DNA of 64,000 nt from Halomonas alkaliantarctica. GTDB taxonomy: Bacteria; Pseudomonadota; Gammaproteobacteria; Pseudomonadales; Halomonadaceae. The notes beneath the pieces were generated by a model that saw only the letters and a program-made list of their open reading frames with translations, had not been told where the DNA came from and made no database searches. The translations under genes were made by a program, and so were the position numbers. The DNA is taken from assembly GCF_029854215.1 (NCBI RefSeq), contig NZ_CP122961.1, forward strand, positions 2,046,001 to 2,110,000, written 5' to 3'. Positions 30,151 through 40,500 of the stretch are shown in pieces (position 1 is the first letter of the stretch; every line of letters begins with the position of its first letter).

Positions 30151-30305
30151 CCAACTGCTTAGCCCATAGCTGTGTTCTAAATAGCTTTTAGAGATAAAAA
30201 GATAATTATATATTCTTTTGTAGAATATGACGCCCGCGTTAAGGTGACGCTACATTAACGTCCGTCTCAACGTGACCATTTCGCTTTTTAGCAGGATCGT
30301 GCCAC

Positions 30306-31958
30306 ATGTACCGTTATGATATTCACGACCAAACCCTGGTTGATGAGCGTGTCGCTCAGTTTCGCGACCAAATGGAACGCTACCGTGCCGGGCGTTTGGG
30401 AGAAGAAGAGTTCCGCCCCTTACGTTTGCAGAACGGCCTCTATATTCAACGCCATGCGCCGATGCTGCGTATTGCGATTCCTTACGGCATGCTGGCGGGT
30501 AACCAGTTGCGTGCCCTGGCTGAGATTACCCGGCGCTATGACCGCGGCTACGGCCACTTTACCACCCGGCAAAATTTGCAGCTGAACTGGCCTGCCCTTG
30601 AAGATGTGCCGGATATCTTGGCAGATCTCGCCAAAGTGCAAATGCACGCGATTCAAACCAGTGGTAACTGCATTCGTAACACCACCAGCGACCAGTTTGC
30701 CGGCATCGCTAACGATGAAGTGGAAGATCCACGCCCATGGTGTGAATTAATCCGCCAATGGTCGACTCTGCACCCAGAATTTGCCTATTTACCGCGCAAA
30801 TTTAAAATCGCGGTCAGCGGTGCTGCCCAAGACCGTGCGGCGATTCAAGTGCACGATATTGGCCTGCGCCTATGGCACAACGCCGACGGCGAGCTGCGTG
30901 TTAAAGTGCTAGCCGGTGGCGGCCTTGGCCGTACGCCGATGATTGCCGACGTAGTACGTGAAGACCTGCCCTGGCAGCATCTGCTTACCTACCTGGAAGC
31001 CTGTGTAAGGGTTTACAACCAGTTTGGTCGGCGGGATAACAAGTTCAAGGCGCGGATTAAAATCCTTGTTAAAGCCCTGGGCATTGAGGAATTCCGTCGC
31101 CGGGTGGATGAAGAGTGGGCGCACTTGAAAGACGGCCCACAAACGCTTAACCAAGCCGCCGTCGATGCAGCCAAAGTCCACTTCCCCGAGCCTGATCGTC
31201 GTCCGGTAGCAGATAGCGCTAACGATGATTTTGATCGTTTACGCACTGAAAACCGCAGTTTTGCGCGTTTTGTTACCAACAATGTGACCGATCACAGAGT
31301 GCCCGGCTACAAGGCCGTAACGCTGTCACTGAAACGCCGTGAGCATGCCCCTGGTGATGTCACCGCTGACCAAATGGAAGCCGTCGCGGATTTAGCCGAC
31401 CGCTACAGCTTTGGTGAAGTGCGCGTCACCCACGAGCAGAACCTGGTGCTTTCAGACGTGCCGGTCGATGAGCTGGAAGCGCTGTGGAAAGAGCTTGAAG
31501 CTTTGGGTATGGCGAACCCCACCGTGGGCACGCTCAATGACATTATCTGCTGCCCTGGCGGCGACTACTGCAGCCTAGCCAATGCGGTCTCTATTCCCAT
31601 TGCCCAGGCGCTGCAGGAACGCTTTGAAGATCTAGATTTCTTGTATGACCTTGGCCCACTGGATCTGAATATCTCCGGCTGCATGAATGCCTGTGGCCAC
31701 CACCACGTAGGGCATATCGGCATCTTGGGCGTAGATAAAAAAGGCGAAGAGTACTACCAGATATCGATTGGCGGTAACTCAACCGACGACGCCTCTCTGG
31801 GCAAGATTCTGGGCCCGTCGTTTTTCCGCGAAGACGTACCCAACGTGGTCGAAAAAGTACTTGAGGTTTACGTGTCACAGCGTCACGAAGACGAGCGTTT
31901 CTTAGACACTTACCGCCGTATTGGTCTAAAACCCTTTAAGGAGCGTGTCTATGCCTAA
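30306..31958 (+). CDS. cysI: Siroheme-containing sulfite/nitrite reductase (CysI-type)
   Basis: Reduces sulfite to sulfide (or nitrite to ammonia) with six electrons at a coupled siroheme and [4Fe-4S] centre. In the 550-residue product the cluster and siroheme ligands are visible: CPGGDYC (Cys416 and Cys422) and SGCMNACGHH (Cys459 and Cys463). N-terminal ferredoxin-like half-domains include FTTRQNLQLNW near residue 82. The next gene is DUF934, which typically accompanies CysI in Pseudomonas-like bacteria. No flavoprotein CysJ is adjacent, so an alternative electron donor is inferred. Confidence 0.9.
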   Translation: MYRYDIHDQTLVDERVAQFRDQMERYRAGRLGEEEFRPLRLQNGLYIQRHAPMLRIAIPYGMLAGNQLRALAEITRRYDRGYGHFTTRQNLQLNWPALEDVPDILADLAKVQMHAIQTSGNCIRNTTSDQFAGIANDEVEDPRPWCELIRQWSTLHPEFAYLPRKFKIAVSGAAQDRAAIQVHDIGLRLWHNADGELRVKVLAGGGLGRTPMIADVVREDLPWQHLLTYLEACVRVYNQFGRRDNKFKARIKILVKALGIEEFRRRVDEEWAHLKDGPQTLNQAAVDAAKVHFPEPDRRPVADSANDDFDRLRTENRSFARFVTNNVTDHRVPGYKAVTLSLKRREHAPGDVTADQMEAVADLADRYSFGEVRVTHEQNLVLSDVPVDELEALWKELEALGMANPTVGTLNDIICCPGGDYCSLANAVSIPIAQALQERFEDLDFLYDLGPLDLNISGCMNACGHHHVGHIGILGVDKKGEEYYQISIGGNSTDDASLGKILGPSFFREDVPNVVEKVLEVYVSQRHEDERFLDTYRRIGLKPFKERVYA

Positions 31959-32496
31959 TAAAGCCATGCCTAATGAGACGCCGGTTGAACAGGTGCCTGT
32001 CCATGTCGATCATTTGATTGTCAATGGCGAGCTTGCGGCAGAGAACGCTTGGTGCGTCTCCTACGATGAAGAGACGCTACCGGAACAGCGCCCGGCGTTT
32101 GTACCGCTGGCGCTGTGGCAGGCCAATCAGGAAGACGCTGAGCTGGCGCCGCTTCTGACCAGCGATACTGCGCTTAATACAGAGCTTGCGGCGGAAGTAA
32201 GCAAAGCGACGGCGATTGCCGTCGACTTCCCCGCCTTTACCGATGGCCGTGGCTACACCATCGCCCGTCTGCTACGCGAGCGCTACGGCTATAGCGGCGA
32301 AGTCCGCGCGGTGGGTGATGTGCTTGTAGATCAGTTGGAGTATATGCGCCGCTGTGGTTTTACCGCCATGGCCTTGCGAGATGACCAGCATCCTGAGGAT
32401 GCCCTACGCGCATTAAGCTTTATCAGCGTTCGCTATCAACCCGACGTTGAAGAGCGTCAGGCGCTGTTTGAACGACGCTTAAGTGCAGATAAGTAG
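31951..32496 (+). CDS. DUF934 domain protein linked to sulfite reductase
   Basis: I chose the ATG at 31951, seven bases after AAGGAG; a GTG two codons upstream is too close to that site. The 181-residue protein overlaps the end of the sulfite reductase gene by 8 nt. It contains the DUF934 core with VDFPAFTDGRGYTIARLLRE near residue 90, DVLVDQLEYMRRCGF and a C-terminal SFISVRYQPDVEE. The family is known from its location beside cysI and cysH; its molecular role is unclear, perhaps an accessory of the reductase. Confidence 0.85.
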   Translation: MPNKAMPNETPVEQVPVHVDHLIVNGELAAENAWCVSYDEETLPEQRPAFVPLALWQANQEDAELAPLLTSDTALNTELAAEVSKATAIAVDFPAFTDGRGYTIARLLRERYGYSGEVRAVGDVLVDQLEYMRRCGFTAMALRDDQHPEDALRALSFISVRYQPDVEERQALFERRLSADK

Positions 32497-32526
32497 CCAC
32501 AGAGCGTGAGTCTTAAAAGCACAAAG

Positions 32527-32550
32527 GGGCAGCTTCGGCTGCCCTATTTA
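32527..32550 (+). terminator. Probable terminator after the CysI/DUF934 unit
   Basis: GGGCAGC (32527-32533) and GCTGCCC (32538-32544) form a 7-bp stem with a TTCG tetraloop, followed by a modest T-containing tail. It also faces the convergent Smr gene. Confidence 0.65.
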
Positions 32551-32577
32551 TTGGTGAACAGCTTAAGTTTTAAACCG

Positions 32578-33168
32578 TTAACCCCGCCGCTTTTGCTGAC
32601 GCTCGCGGTTATTGGCTTTGGCGCGATCGCTTTTGCGTAGCATCACCCATGTCGCGCCCAAGCCTCCTTCAGAAGGCTGTGCGGAGACGTATGCCTGCAC
32701 TTCCTCAAACTGGCTGAGCCACTTGGCAAGGTACGAACGCAGTACGTTGGCGGGGCTATCAATCTCACGCCCGCGGCCATGCACGATCATTACCGAGCGT
32801 AAATCTTGAGCATAGGCTTCTTGAATAAAAGGGAACAACATGCGACGGCACTCAGTTAATGGACGCCTAAGCAAGTGGAGCTGCGCCTGTACGCTATAGC
32901 CACCGTGCTTTAATTTATCGACAACGCCCTGCTGAATGCCCTCGCGGCGATACTCCATGGGATCAAAAGGGGGAAGCAGATCGACAAAGTCGTCGGATAG
33001 AAAGTTGCGCGCGCCCATCTCTTCCTCTGCCCACTCCCGCCGAGCCAATTGGGATTCAGAGGGTTTTTTGCGATTAGCGCCTGGGTCAGCACGATTTCTC
33101 GGTGGCAGCGGTTTCACATCACCTACGAGAGCACGAAAATCCATCTCATCACGAAGTGGCTGATTCAT
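32578..33168 (-). CDS. Smr domain protein
   Basis: The 196-residue Smr-family protein is probably a small nuclease-like protein. The Smr core lies at about residues 85-175, with LHLLRRPLTECRRMLFPFIQ and MIVHGRGREIDSPANVLRS (HGxG motif), followed by LAKWLSQFEEVQAYVSAQP and GGLGATWVML. The N-terminal 80 residues resemble YdaL/SmrA-type proteins. The C-terminus is Arg/Lys-rich. GTAGGAG precedes the ATG. Its cellular role is not established. Confidence 0.85.
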   Translation of the reverse strand: MNQPLRDEMDFRALVGDVKPLPPRNRADPGANRKKPSESQLARREWAEEEMGARNFLSDDFVDLLPPFDPMEYRREGIQQGVVDKLKHGGYSVQAQLHLLRRPLTECRRMLFPFIQEAYAQDLRSVMIVHGRGREIDSPANVLRSYLAKWLSQFEEVQAYVSAQPSEGGLGATWVMLRKSDRAKANNRERQQKRRG

Positions 33169-33376
33169 TGCTGGCTCCTACGGCAGGGTCTAATGGGCAC
33201 CTATTTTATATATATGCTTTACACACATAGCCTAGCAAACACGTGTAGTTTGCTTAAGCTGATTCTGTAAGTCGATAACATAGAACTTGTCATCGCCTAG
33301 CTGGCGCGACAAGCTGAGCATCAGTTTTATTATCGCCCCTGTTCACTTTTTTCCGTAGATTGCGAGGCGCCCTGGT

Positions 33377-33856
33377 GTGATTAAAACGGTCTGGCTAAAA
33401 CGCTTTTTGATGTTAATCGGTGTGGGGCTACTCAGCCTAACCGGGTGGCTCTGGTTAACCATGCTCAGCCCGTGGTTTTATGACCGCCCCGATGACCTTC
33501 CCACTATCGAACAGCGCACTCATCAGGTCTTTGTGTATGGCACGTTACGCTATGCCCCTATTCGCTTGGCCGTCATGGGTAGCTTCGGTGCCCCACAGGA
33601 AGCCGTGCTAGAGGGGTATCAGCGCAACGGTCTCGACCTTTCACCCCAGCCAGGAAGTAACGTAGAAGGCTTATTGTTACGCGTGGATGCCAAAGAGTTG
33701 GCTCGCCTTGATCGCTACGAGCGACTGGGGGTTCGCTACGAACGGATGGCAATAACCCTCGGCGATGGCACTCGCGCTTGGGTCTATCTACGCCTCCCAG
33801 AGCAACAAAATGCGTTTGTACCGCACACGGACTTCACGATAGCTCTGGTACCATAG
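33377..33856 (+). CDS. Gamma-glutamylcyclotransferase (AIG2-like) family membrane-anchored protein
   Basis: The 159-residue protein with a GTG start has an N-terminal hydrophobic helix (about 8-31, LMLIGVGLLSLTGWLWLTML) followed by a GGCT/AIG2 fold: FVYGTLRYAPIRLAVM (about 52-67), VEGLLLRVD and LARLDRYERLGVRYERM. The family cyclises gamma-glutamyl-containing small molecules; the helix suggests membrane tethering, unlike the usual soluble forms. No Shine-Dalgarno is clear upstream. Substrate unknown. Confidence 0.7.
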   Translation: MIKTVWLKRFLMLIGVGLLSLTGWLWLTMLSPWFYDRPDDLPTIEQRTHQVFVYGTLRYAPIRLAVMGSFGAPQEAVLEGYQRNGLDLSPQPGSNVEGLLLRVDAKELARLDRYERLGVRYERMAITLGDGTRAWVYLRLPEQQNAFVPHTDFTIALVP

Positions 33857-33895
33857 GCACCTATGTTAAGACGCATTTTCGTAACAGTTCCATGA

Positions 33896-34923
<1,028 letters not shown>

Positions 34924-34961
34924 TAGCCGGGTCAATAAAAACTATGCCAGTAAAAACTAGG

Positions 34962-35651
34962 TCAATAAAACCATAGCCATAAGACGACGCCAGCGGCGAT
35001 AAGTAACGTACCCAGCGCGCGTATACGTAGCGTGGCTGTATTAAGCGGCTCATTACGCCCATCGACAGGCTGCTGGCGAAAACGTTTGGCACCCACAAAC
35101 ATCGCCGCTAAAAGCGATTCACCCAGCAGCCGATGTACGATAAGACCAGCGAGATGCAGCCCGATCAGGATGATGAGAAGATCACTATTGAGCTGATGCA
35201 AGGCTCTAAGTTGGCTGCCCACCCCATCACCAAACAAGCCATAGAGCGGCGCCTGAAAAAAGATATCGTCACTTAAGAACAAGCCACTCACTGCTTGAAA
35301 ACTCAGCGAGAGCAGCATCAATACCACCATCCAGCCACCTAGCGGATTGTGGCTGGCATAAGCGCTGGGTTGGCGCTTGAGGAGCGTATTGGAATAGGCG
35401 ACTGTTTTACCGAGTGGATATAAAAACGTTTTAAATCTCGCATACACACTGCCTAGTGCACCCCACAACCAGCGGAATATGAGCAGCCCTATTACCAAGT
35501 AGCCTGCTTGTGCGTGCACTTCAACCGGGAATAGGAAGGGCGCACCGCTGGTCTTGGTGGTATAAAAAGAGACCAACACCGCCGCCACTAAGCCCCAGTG
35601 AAACAGGCGAATCCAACCATCCCATACCTCAATCGCTACCTTATCGCGCAT
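34962..35651 (-). CDS. Cytochrome b561 family protein
   Basis: The 229-residue protein has four to five transmembrane helices and His residues placed to bind two b hemes: RLFHWGLV (His18), EVHAQAGY (His46), LHQLNSDLLI and IGLHLAGLIVHRL. It belongs to the cytochrome b561/hydrogenase-type b subunit group and probably passes electrons between quinol and a periplasmic partner. No c-type cytochrome partner is adjacent. GGGAGAG is about 11 bases upstream of the ATG. Confidence 0.83.
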   Translation of the reverse strand: MRDKVAIEVWDGWIRLFHWGLVAAVLVSFYTTKTSGAPFLFPVEVHAQAGYLVIGLLIFRWLWGALGSVYARFKTFLYPLGKTVAYSNTLLKRQPSAYASHNPLGGWMVVLMLLSLSFQAVSGLFLSDDIFFQAPLYGLFGDGVGSQLRALHQLNSDLLIILIGLHLAGLIVHRLLGESLLAAMFVGAKRFRQQPVDGRNEPLNTATLRIRALGTLLIAAGVVLWLWFY

Positions 35652-35857
35652 GGCCTGTTCTCTCCCAGTAGTGATGAGCCCAAAATGATGAGATAGCTTC
35701 GCATTAATTTTGGCTTTCTCCTAGAATGCGAGACAGTTAGCCGCAATCGATAGTCACAACCATGAGCCACAACGCGTTTAACATCCATTGATGTCGGTCA
35801 CTTGAGCTTTACAGGCAGACCAGCGAACATGGATGAAATTCCAGGGAGAAGCATTCG

Positions 35858-36502
35858 ATGACACGTAACATAGCCGATATCAGGCGTGATTATGAAGGCG
35901 GCAAGTTAGATGAGTCCCAGGCACCCGACGATCCACTCGTGTTATTCGATGAGTGGTTCACCCTTGCGTTGGAAAAAGAGGGTCAAGATGGCAACGCCAT
36001 GACGCTAGCTACCGTTGATAGCCAGGGCCGCCCCCACGCTCGAGTGGTGCTTTTAAAGGGATTTGATGAGCGCGGCATGGTGTTTTTCACCAATTACCAC
36101 AGCCATAAGGGCAGTGAATTGAGCAATGTGCCCTTCGCGGCCATGACGTTCTGGTGGCCTTCACTCTCCCGTCAGGTGCGCATCGAAGGCCCTGTTGAAC
36201 AGATTTCAGCCGATGAGTCTGATGAGTACTTTGCCAGCCGCCCCCGTGGCAGCCAATTGGGCGCTTGGATTGCGACTCAAAGCGTGGTGATTCCTGGCCG
36301 CAAATGGATCGAAGAACGTCAAAAGCGCTTTGAACAAGCCTACGATGGCCAGGACATCCCTCGCCCGATCCACTGGGGGGGCTATCGTATCACTCCAGAA
36401 ATGATCGAGTTTTGGCAGGGCCAGCCTAGCCGCTTACACGATCGTCTACGCTTTGAGCGTCGCGACGGCGGTGAATGGAGCCGTTTCCGCATGGCGCCAT
36501 AA
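35858..36502 (+). CDS. pdxH: Pyridoxamine 5'-phosphate oxidase
   Basis: FMN enzyme that makes pyridoxal 5'-phosphate from pyridoxine or pyridoxamine phosphate. The 214-residue protein contains ARVVLLKGFDERGMVFFTNY near residue 58, SRQVRIEGPVEQIS near 104, SRPRGSQLGAWIATQSVVIP near 127 and a C-terminal WQGQPSRLHDRLRF, all typical. AGGGAGAAG supports the ATG. It is convergent with the Pat-like gene across a hairpin. Confidence 0.95.
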   Translation: MTRNIADIRRDYEGGKLDESQAPDDPLVLFDEWFTLALEKEGQDGNAMTLATVDSQGRPHARVVLLKGFDERGMVFFTNYHSHKGSELSNVPFAAMTFWWPSLSRQVRIEGPVEQISADESDEYFASRPRGSQLGAWIATQSVVIPGRKWIEERQKRFEQAYDGQDIPRPIHWGGYRITPEMIEFWQGQPSRLHDRLRFERRDGGEWSRFRMAP

Positions 36503-36528
36503 CGTCAGTTCAGCAGCAAGCTTACGAT

Positions 36529-36557
36529 TAAGGCCTGCGTTTTATGCACAGGCCTTA
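36529..36557. terminator. Hairpin between convergent pdxH and Pat-like gene
   Basis: Arms TAAGGCCTG (36529-36537) and CAGGCCTTA (36549-36557) are 9-bp perfect complements with an 11-nt loop, 27 nt after the pdxH stop. No long T-tract follows in either direction, so termination may be partial. Confidence 0.55.
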
Positions 36558-36584
36558 TAGCTGTTGTTGAAGCTGTTCAAAGGC

Positions 36585-39332
36585 CTAATCCGGCAGGCTC
36601 TCAAGACGGTGGCGCTGCCACTCACTTTCGGGCTCATTGAGGCGCAGCACAGCATCAATCACCTGCTCCTCCATGTTGTAGCGACATTTAAAGCCTAAGT
36701 GCTTCATTAGCGCCCGCATCGGATGGTTATCGACCATAATTTTGCCGATCATCTCCAGAGTGCCAATATTAGTGCAGTAATCGATCATCTTCTTCATCAG
36801 CAGGCTGCCAATACCCAGCCCCTGCAGGTCATCGCGAATAATGACCGAGAACTCGGTACGAATATTGTCCGGGTCATTCCATACTCGTACCACCCCAAGC
36901 ATCTCTTTGCTGCCATCGTCGCCTAAATATTCAGCAATGAACGCCATCTGTCGGTCATAATTGATATGCGAAAGGATCGATAAGTCACGCTGGGTTAAGT
37001 TGGACTTGTTATGGAAATAGCGGAAACGAATGCTCTCTTCCGAGAGCTGGCGATGGAAGGTGGTAATTAGATGGGCGTCTTCGGCACGAATAGGCCTTAC
37101 CTCGACCTGCCAGCCATTTTTCAGCGTCACCCACTCACGCAGCTCTTCAGGGTAAGGCATGATAGCAAAGCGCGACGGCGTCCCCAGATCCATGGCGAAA
37201 TCGACGGCGACCATACCGTCACGATTCAGCAGCAGTGGATTCACCTCCAACCCCCGCAGATCGCTTAAATCGGAGGCCATTTGCGATAGCTTGACCAGCA
37301 TTTGGCACAAGTGCTGGATGTCACGCTCTGGGTCGGCGGAGTGTTCCCGAATTAATGAGGCAGCGTGGGTTCTACCCACGACATCGGCAGCTAGGCTCAT
37401 ATTGAGCGGCGGCAGCGCCACTTGGCGGTCAGCCAGCACGTTGACCTTATAGCCACCGATGCCAAAGACGATAAGTGGGCCGAAAACCGGGTCCCGGGTA
37501 ATGCCAGCACAAATCTGCATTGAGTGTTTGCCACGCTGCATGGGCTGCAAGCAGTACTCGCGGATCGCGTACTCGGGAAATTTCTCTGCGACCTTCTCGC
37601 CTAGCTGACGAACGCCTTCCGCTACCTGTTCGGGCGTCTCTAAATCCTGTAACAAGCCCGCTGAAATTTTATGCGGGTGCTTGCGGTAGCGATAAGGACG
37701 GCAGTTGCCTTCATGAACGACTTTAAGTGCTTTGGTGCCTGGAATCTCCGCAGCGCGGGCAAGCGCGTCATCGGGGTTGGCCAAATACACGCTGGGTGCC
37801 GTGGGAATACCATAAGCCTCAAGCACTTGCGCGGTTTCAGAGTGAGTTAAGGTTTGCCTGCCTCGCTCTTTTGCCTGCTTAATCAACGTACGGCACTGAG
37901 CGCGTATTTCTGGACTGGTGGAGAACGGCAGGCTGGGGGGTATCTCCTGGAGCAGCGCTTGAACACGCTGATAAATCACCATATGCATAAACGCCTTAAC
38001 GGCTTTTTCTGGTGAAATATAGGTCGGAATCCCGGCTAAATTGCAGATATGCCGAGCATTAAGCGCCTCTTTTAAGCCCATCCAGCTGGTGAGCAGGTTG
38101 CGGCGAAACTTCTTGCGGTTATCGATCAGCGCCTGGGCAGTCACCAGCGATGGCGCCATCCGGGTGGGCGCGTGTACCACCAGCACCGCATCCACGTTGG
38201 CATCAGCGGCCACAATCTCCAGCGCTTGGACAAATCGTTCAGGCGAGGCGTTGCCACCCAAATCCACCGGGTTTTCGCCCGGCTTGCTCATATCGACCTC
38301 GCTACGGTGCAGCGATGCTTGGGTTTCAGCGCTAAATTCGGCTAATTTTCCGCCCGCGCTAATCAGCTTATCGATGGCCAGCATGGCAGGCCCTAAACCG
38401 TTTGACACAATGGCCAGACGATCGCCCTTGAGGGGTTTCATACGCGACAGCGTTTCCAGCGCATCGAGTAGCTCGTCGGAGTCATCAACCCGCACAACCC
38501 CTGCCCGGGCGAAAGCGGCATCAAACACCACGTCGCGGTTAGCAATCCCAGGTGTGGGTGCCATGCCGGAAATATCCGATTCTGGGGTGCGGCCGCTTTT
38601 TATCGCCAGCACCAGGCGATTACGTGACGCGTCCCGCACGGCGGTCATAAAGTGCTGGGCGTCGCTGATTCTCTCAAGGTGCAGCATAATGGCCTGGGCG
38701 GGAGAGAATTGATTAACGTAGTCGATCAGGTCAGGCAACAGTACATCAACGCTGTCGCCGACCGTAATCAGGTGTGAAAAGCCGACATCTCGACCGGCGG
38801 CCCAATCGATCATGGCGTTGGCGAGCATTCCCGACTGGCCCAGATAAGCGACGCGGCCCGCTTTCACCGGTTGACTGGCATACGAGGCGTTAAGCTTTTT
38901 GCCTGGGACAATCAGTCCCATACACTCGGGGCCCAGTACACGAATGCCCGAGACGCGCGCTGCACTCAACATGCGTTCGCGAACCGAGCCCTTATTACCT
39001 TTATCCCGGTCCAGGTAAGCGCCGCCTGAGAGTACCAAGGCCGCTTTGACACCGTACTGGCCAAGCTTTTTAATTAGGCTAGGCACGCCTTCAATAGGCG
39101 AGCAGACGACGGCTAAGTCGGGGACTTCAGATAGCTCGCTTACGCGGCTAACGCACGGCACGCCGAAGACCTGGGAGTAGCCTTTAAGATTGACCGCCCA
39201 GAGCGGCCCTTTAAAGCCACCCTCCTGAATATTTCTTAGCACTAAACCGCCCAAAGACCCAGGCTTTTCAGAGGCGCCAAACACCGCTAGTGAGCGAGGT
39301 TCGAAAAAATGGTGTAAAAAGCGCGTACTCAA
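36585..39332 (-). CDS. Pat-type protein lysine acetyltransferase (acyl-CoA synthetase-like plus GNAT)
   Basis: The 915-residue fusion has an NDP-forming acyl-CoA synthetase-like N-terminal part (CoA-binding, ligase and ATP-grasp domains, about 1-730) and a C-terminal GNAT domain with the acetyl-CoA loop RDDLQGLGIGSLLM near residue 850. The phosphohistidine motif of active synthetases (SHTGA) is missing; the equivalent stretch reads SGMAPTPGIANRD, as expected of a regulatory, non-catalytic synthetase domain in Pat/YfiQ enzymes. These acetylate acetyl-CoA synthetase and other proteins. The start is TTG with GGGGAG seven bases upstream. It is divergent from a deacetylase-family gene. Confidence 0.85.
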   Translation of the reverse strand: MSTRFLHHFFEPRSLAVFGASEKPGSLGGLVLRNIQEGGFKGPLWAVNLKGYSQVFGVPCVSRVSELSEVPDLAVVCSPIEGVPSLIKKLGQYGVKAALVLSGGAYLDRDKGNKGSVRERMLSAARVSGIRVLGPECMGLIVPGKKLNASYASQPVKAGRVAYLGQSGMLANAMIDWAAGRDVGFSHLITVGDSVDVLLPDLIDYVNQFSPAQAIMLHLERISDAQHFMTAVRDASRNRLVLAIKSGRTPESDISGMAPTPGIANRDVVFDAAFARAGVVRVDDSDELLDALETLSRMKPLKGDRLAIVSNGLGPAMLAIDKLISAGGKLAEFSAETQASLHRSEVDMSKPGENPVDLGGNASPERFVQALEIVAADANVDAVLVVHAPTRMAPSLVTAQALIDNRKKFRRNLLTSWMGLKEALNARHICNLAGIPTYISPEKAVKAFMHMVIYQRVQALLQEIPPSLPFSTSPEIRAQCRTLIKQAKERGRQTLTHSETAQVLEAYGIPTAPSVYLANPDDALARAAEIPGTKALKVVHEGNCRPYRYRKHPHKISAGLLQDLETPEQVAEGVRQLGEKVAEKFPEYAIREYCLQPMQRGKHSMQICAGITRDPVFGPLIVFGIGGYKVNVLADRQVALPPLNMSLAADVVGRTHAASLIREHSADPERDIQHLCQMLVKLSQMASDLSDLRGLEVNPLLLNRDGMVAVDFAMDLGTPSRFAIMPYPEELREWVTLKNGWQVEVRPIRAEDAHLITTFHRQLSEESIRFRYFHNKSNLTQRDLSILSHINYDRQMAFIAEYLGDDGSKEMLGVVRVWNDPDNIRTEFSVIIRDDLQGLGIGSLLMKKMIDYCTNIGTLEMIGKIMVDNHPMRALMKHLGFKCRYNMEEQVIDAVLRLNEPESEWQRHRLESLPD

Positions 39333-39435
39333 AATGCGTCTCCCCTGAAATGAATCGCGGCTGTACGACTTATTGACACTGTCGCCCAGGCCCTGAAGGC
39401 GATTAAGGTGGCATCAATAATAATGGAGCGTTGGA

Positions 39436-40377
39436 ATGATTACCGCCTACCTTACCCACCCAGACTGCTCATTGCACCATATGGGGCCGGAGCATCCTGA
39501 AAGCCCCCAGCGTCTGGAGGCCATTCGCGCTCGCCTATCGCTTGCTGGGTTATTACAGCAAACCATGCAGGCCGATGCCAAGGAAGCCTGCGAGGAGGCT
39601 CTTACCAGGGTACACCCCTTGCGCCACCTGCGCTCTCTGGATAAGTGTTTGCCTACCGAAGGTATCGTTACGTTAGATAGCGATACCATGATGAATCCTG
39701 ACAGCCTGCAAGCCGCGCGGGTGGCAGCAGGAGCGGTGATTCGTGGGGTGGATCAAGTATTTAAGCGCCAGGCGGATAATGTCTTTTGTGCGGTAAGGCC
39801 GCCAGGCCACCATGCGGAAGCCAGCGATGCGATGGGGTTCTGTTTTTACAATAATATTGCCGTCGGTGCGGCCCATGCGCGAGCCAAATACGGTGCCAAA
39901 CGTATCGCCATTTTGGATTTCGACGTGCATCAGTGCAATGGCACTATCGATATCTTTAAAAATGATCCCGAGGTTCTTATCTGCACCAGCTTCCAGTATC
40001 CATTTTACCCGTGGCGCTATTTGCGCAGCGAGTGGCAAAACGTGGTGAATACCCCGCTGGAAGTGGGTACCGATGGCCCAGAGTTCCGGCGTATTATCGA
40101 AAATCACTGGCTACCTGCCCTGCACGCTTTCAAACCTGACTTGGTGATGCTATCCGCAGGTTTCGACGCTCACCGTGATGACCCCATGGGTGATATCTGC
40201 CTAGAGGATGAAGACTTTTACTGGATTACCCACCTAGCCATGGAGATCGCCACCCTATACGCCGATAACCGCATTGTGTCGGTGCTTGAAGGCGGCTATA
40301 ACCCAAAGTCGCTGGCGAGTGGCGTTGAAGCGCATCTGAAAGCGCTTTTGGGACTGCCTTTCGCTGAAGTTCCATAG
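39436..40377 (+). CDS. Histone deacetylase family protein
   Basis: The 313-residue zinc-dependent deacylase has the arginase-like fold. Key motifs are RPPGHHAEASDAMGFCFYNN near residue 121 (catalytic His pair), ILDFDVHQCNGT near 157 (zinc ligands Asp and His), LSAGFDAHRDDPMGD near 235 (zinc Asp) and LEGGYN. The length suits bacterial AcuC/HDAC-like proteins. It could remove acyl groups from proteins or polyamines. Its divergent position to the Pat-like acetyltransferase, 103 bp apart, suggests opposing enzymes under shared control; this is inference. Confidence 0.9.
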   Translation: MITAYLTHPDCSLHHMGPEHPESPQRLEAIRARLSLAGLLQQTMQADAKEACEEALTRVHPLRHLRSLDKCLPTEGIVTLDSDTMMNPDSLQAARVAAGAVIRGVDQVFKRQADNVFCAVRPPGHHAEASDAMGFCFYNNIAVGAAHARAKYGAKRIAILDFDVHQCNGTIDIFKNDPEVLICTSFQYPFYPWRYLRSEWQNVVNTPLEVGTDGPEFRRIIENHWLPALHAFKPDLVMLSAGFDAHRDDPMGDICLEDEDFYWITHLAMEIATLYADNRIVSVLEGGYNPKSLASGVEAHLKALLGLPFAEVP

Positions 40378-40500
40378 GATAGGCATCAGGGCTCTTGCTT
40401 CTGTCGGCCGTTCTTAGCCACTTCTTTGCTGTGATATCATGGCTGTTTACGCGCGCCTGTAGACACGCACCATTAGACAACGCAGCCAATGTGACGCCCT

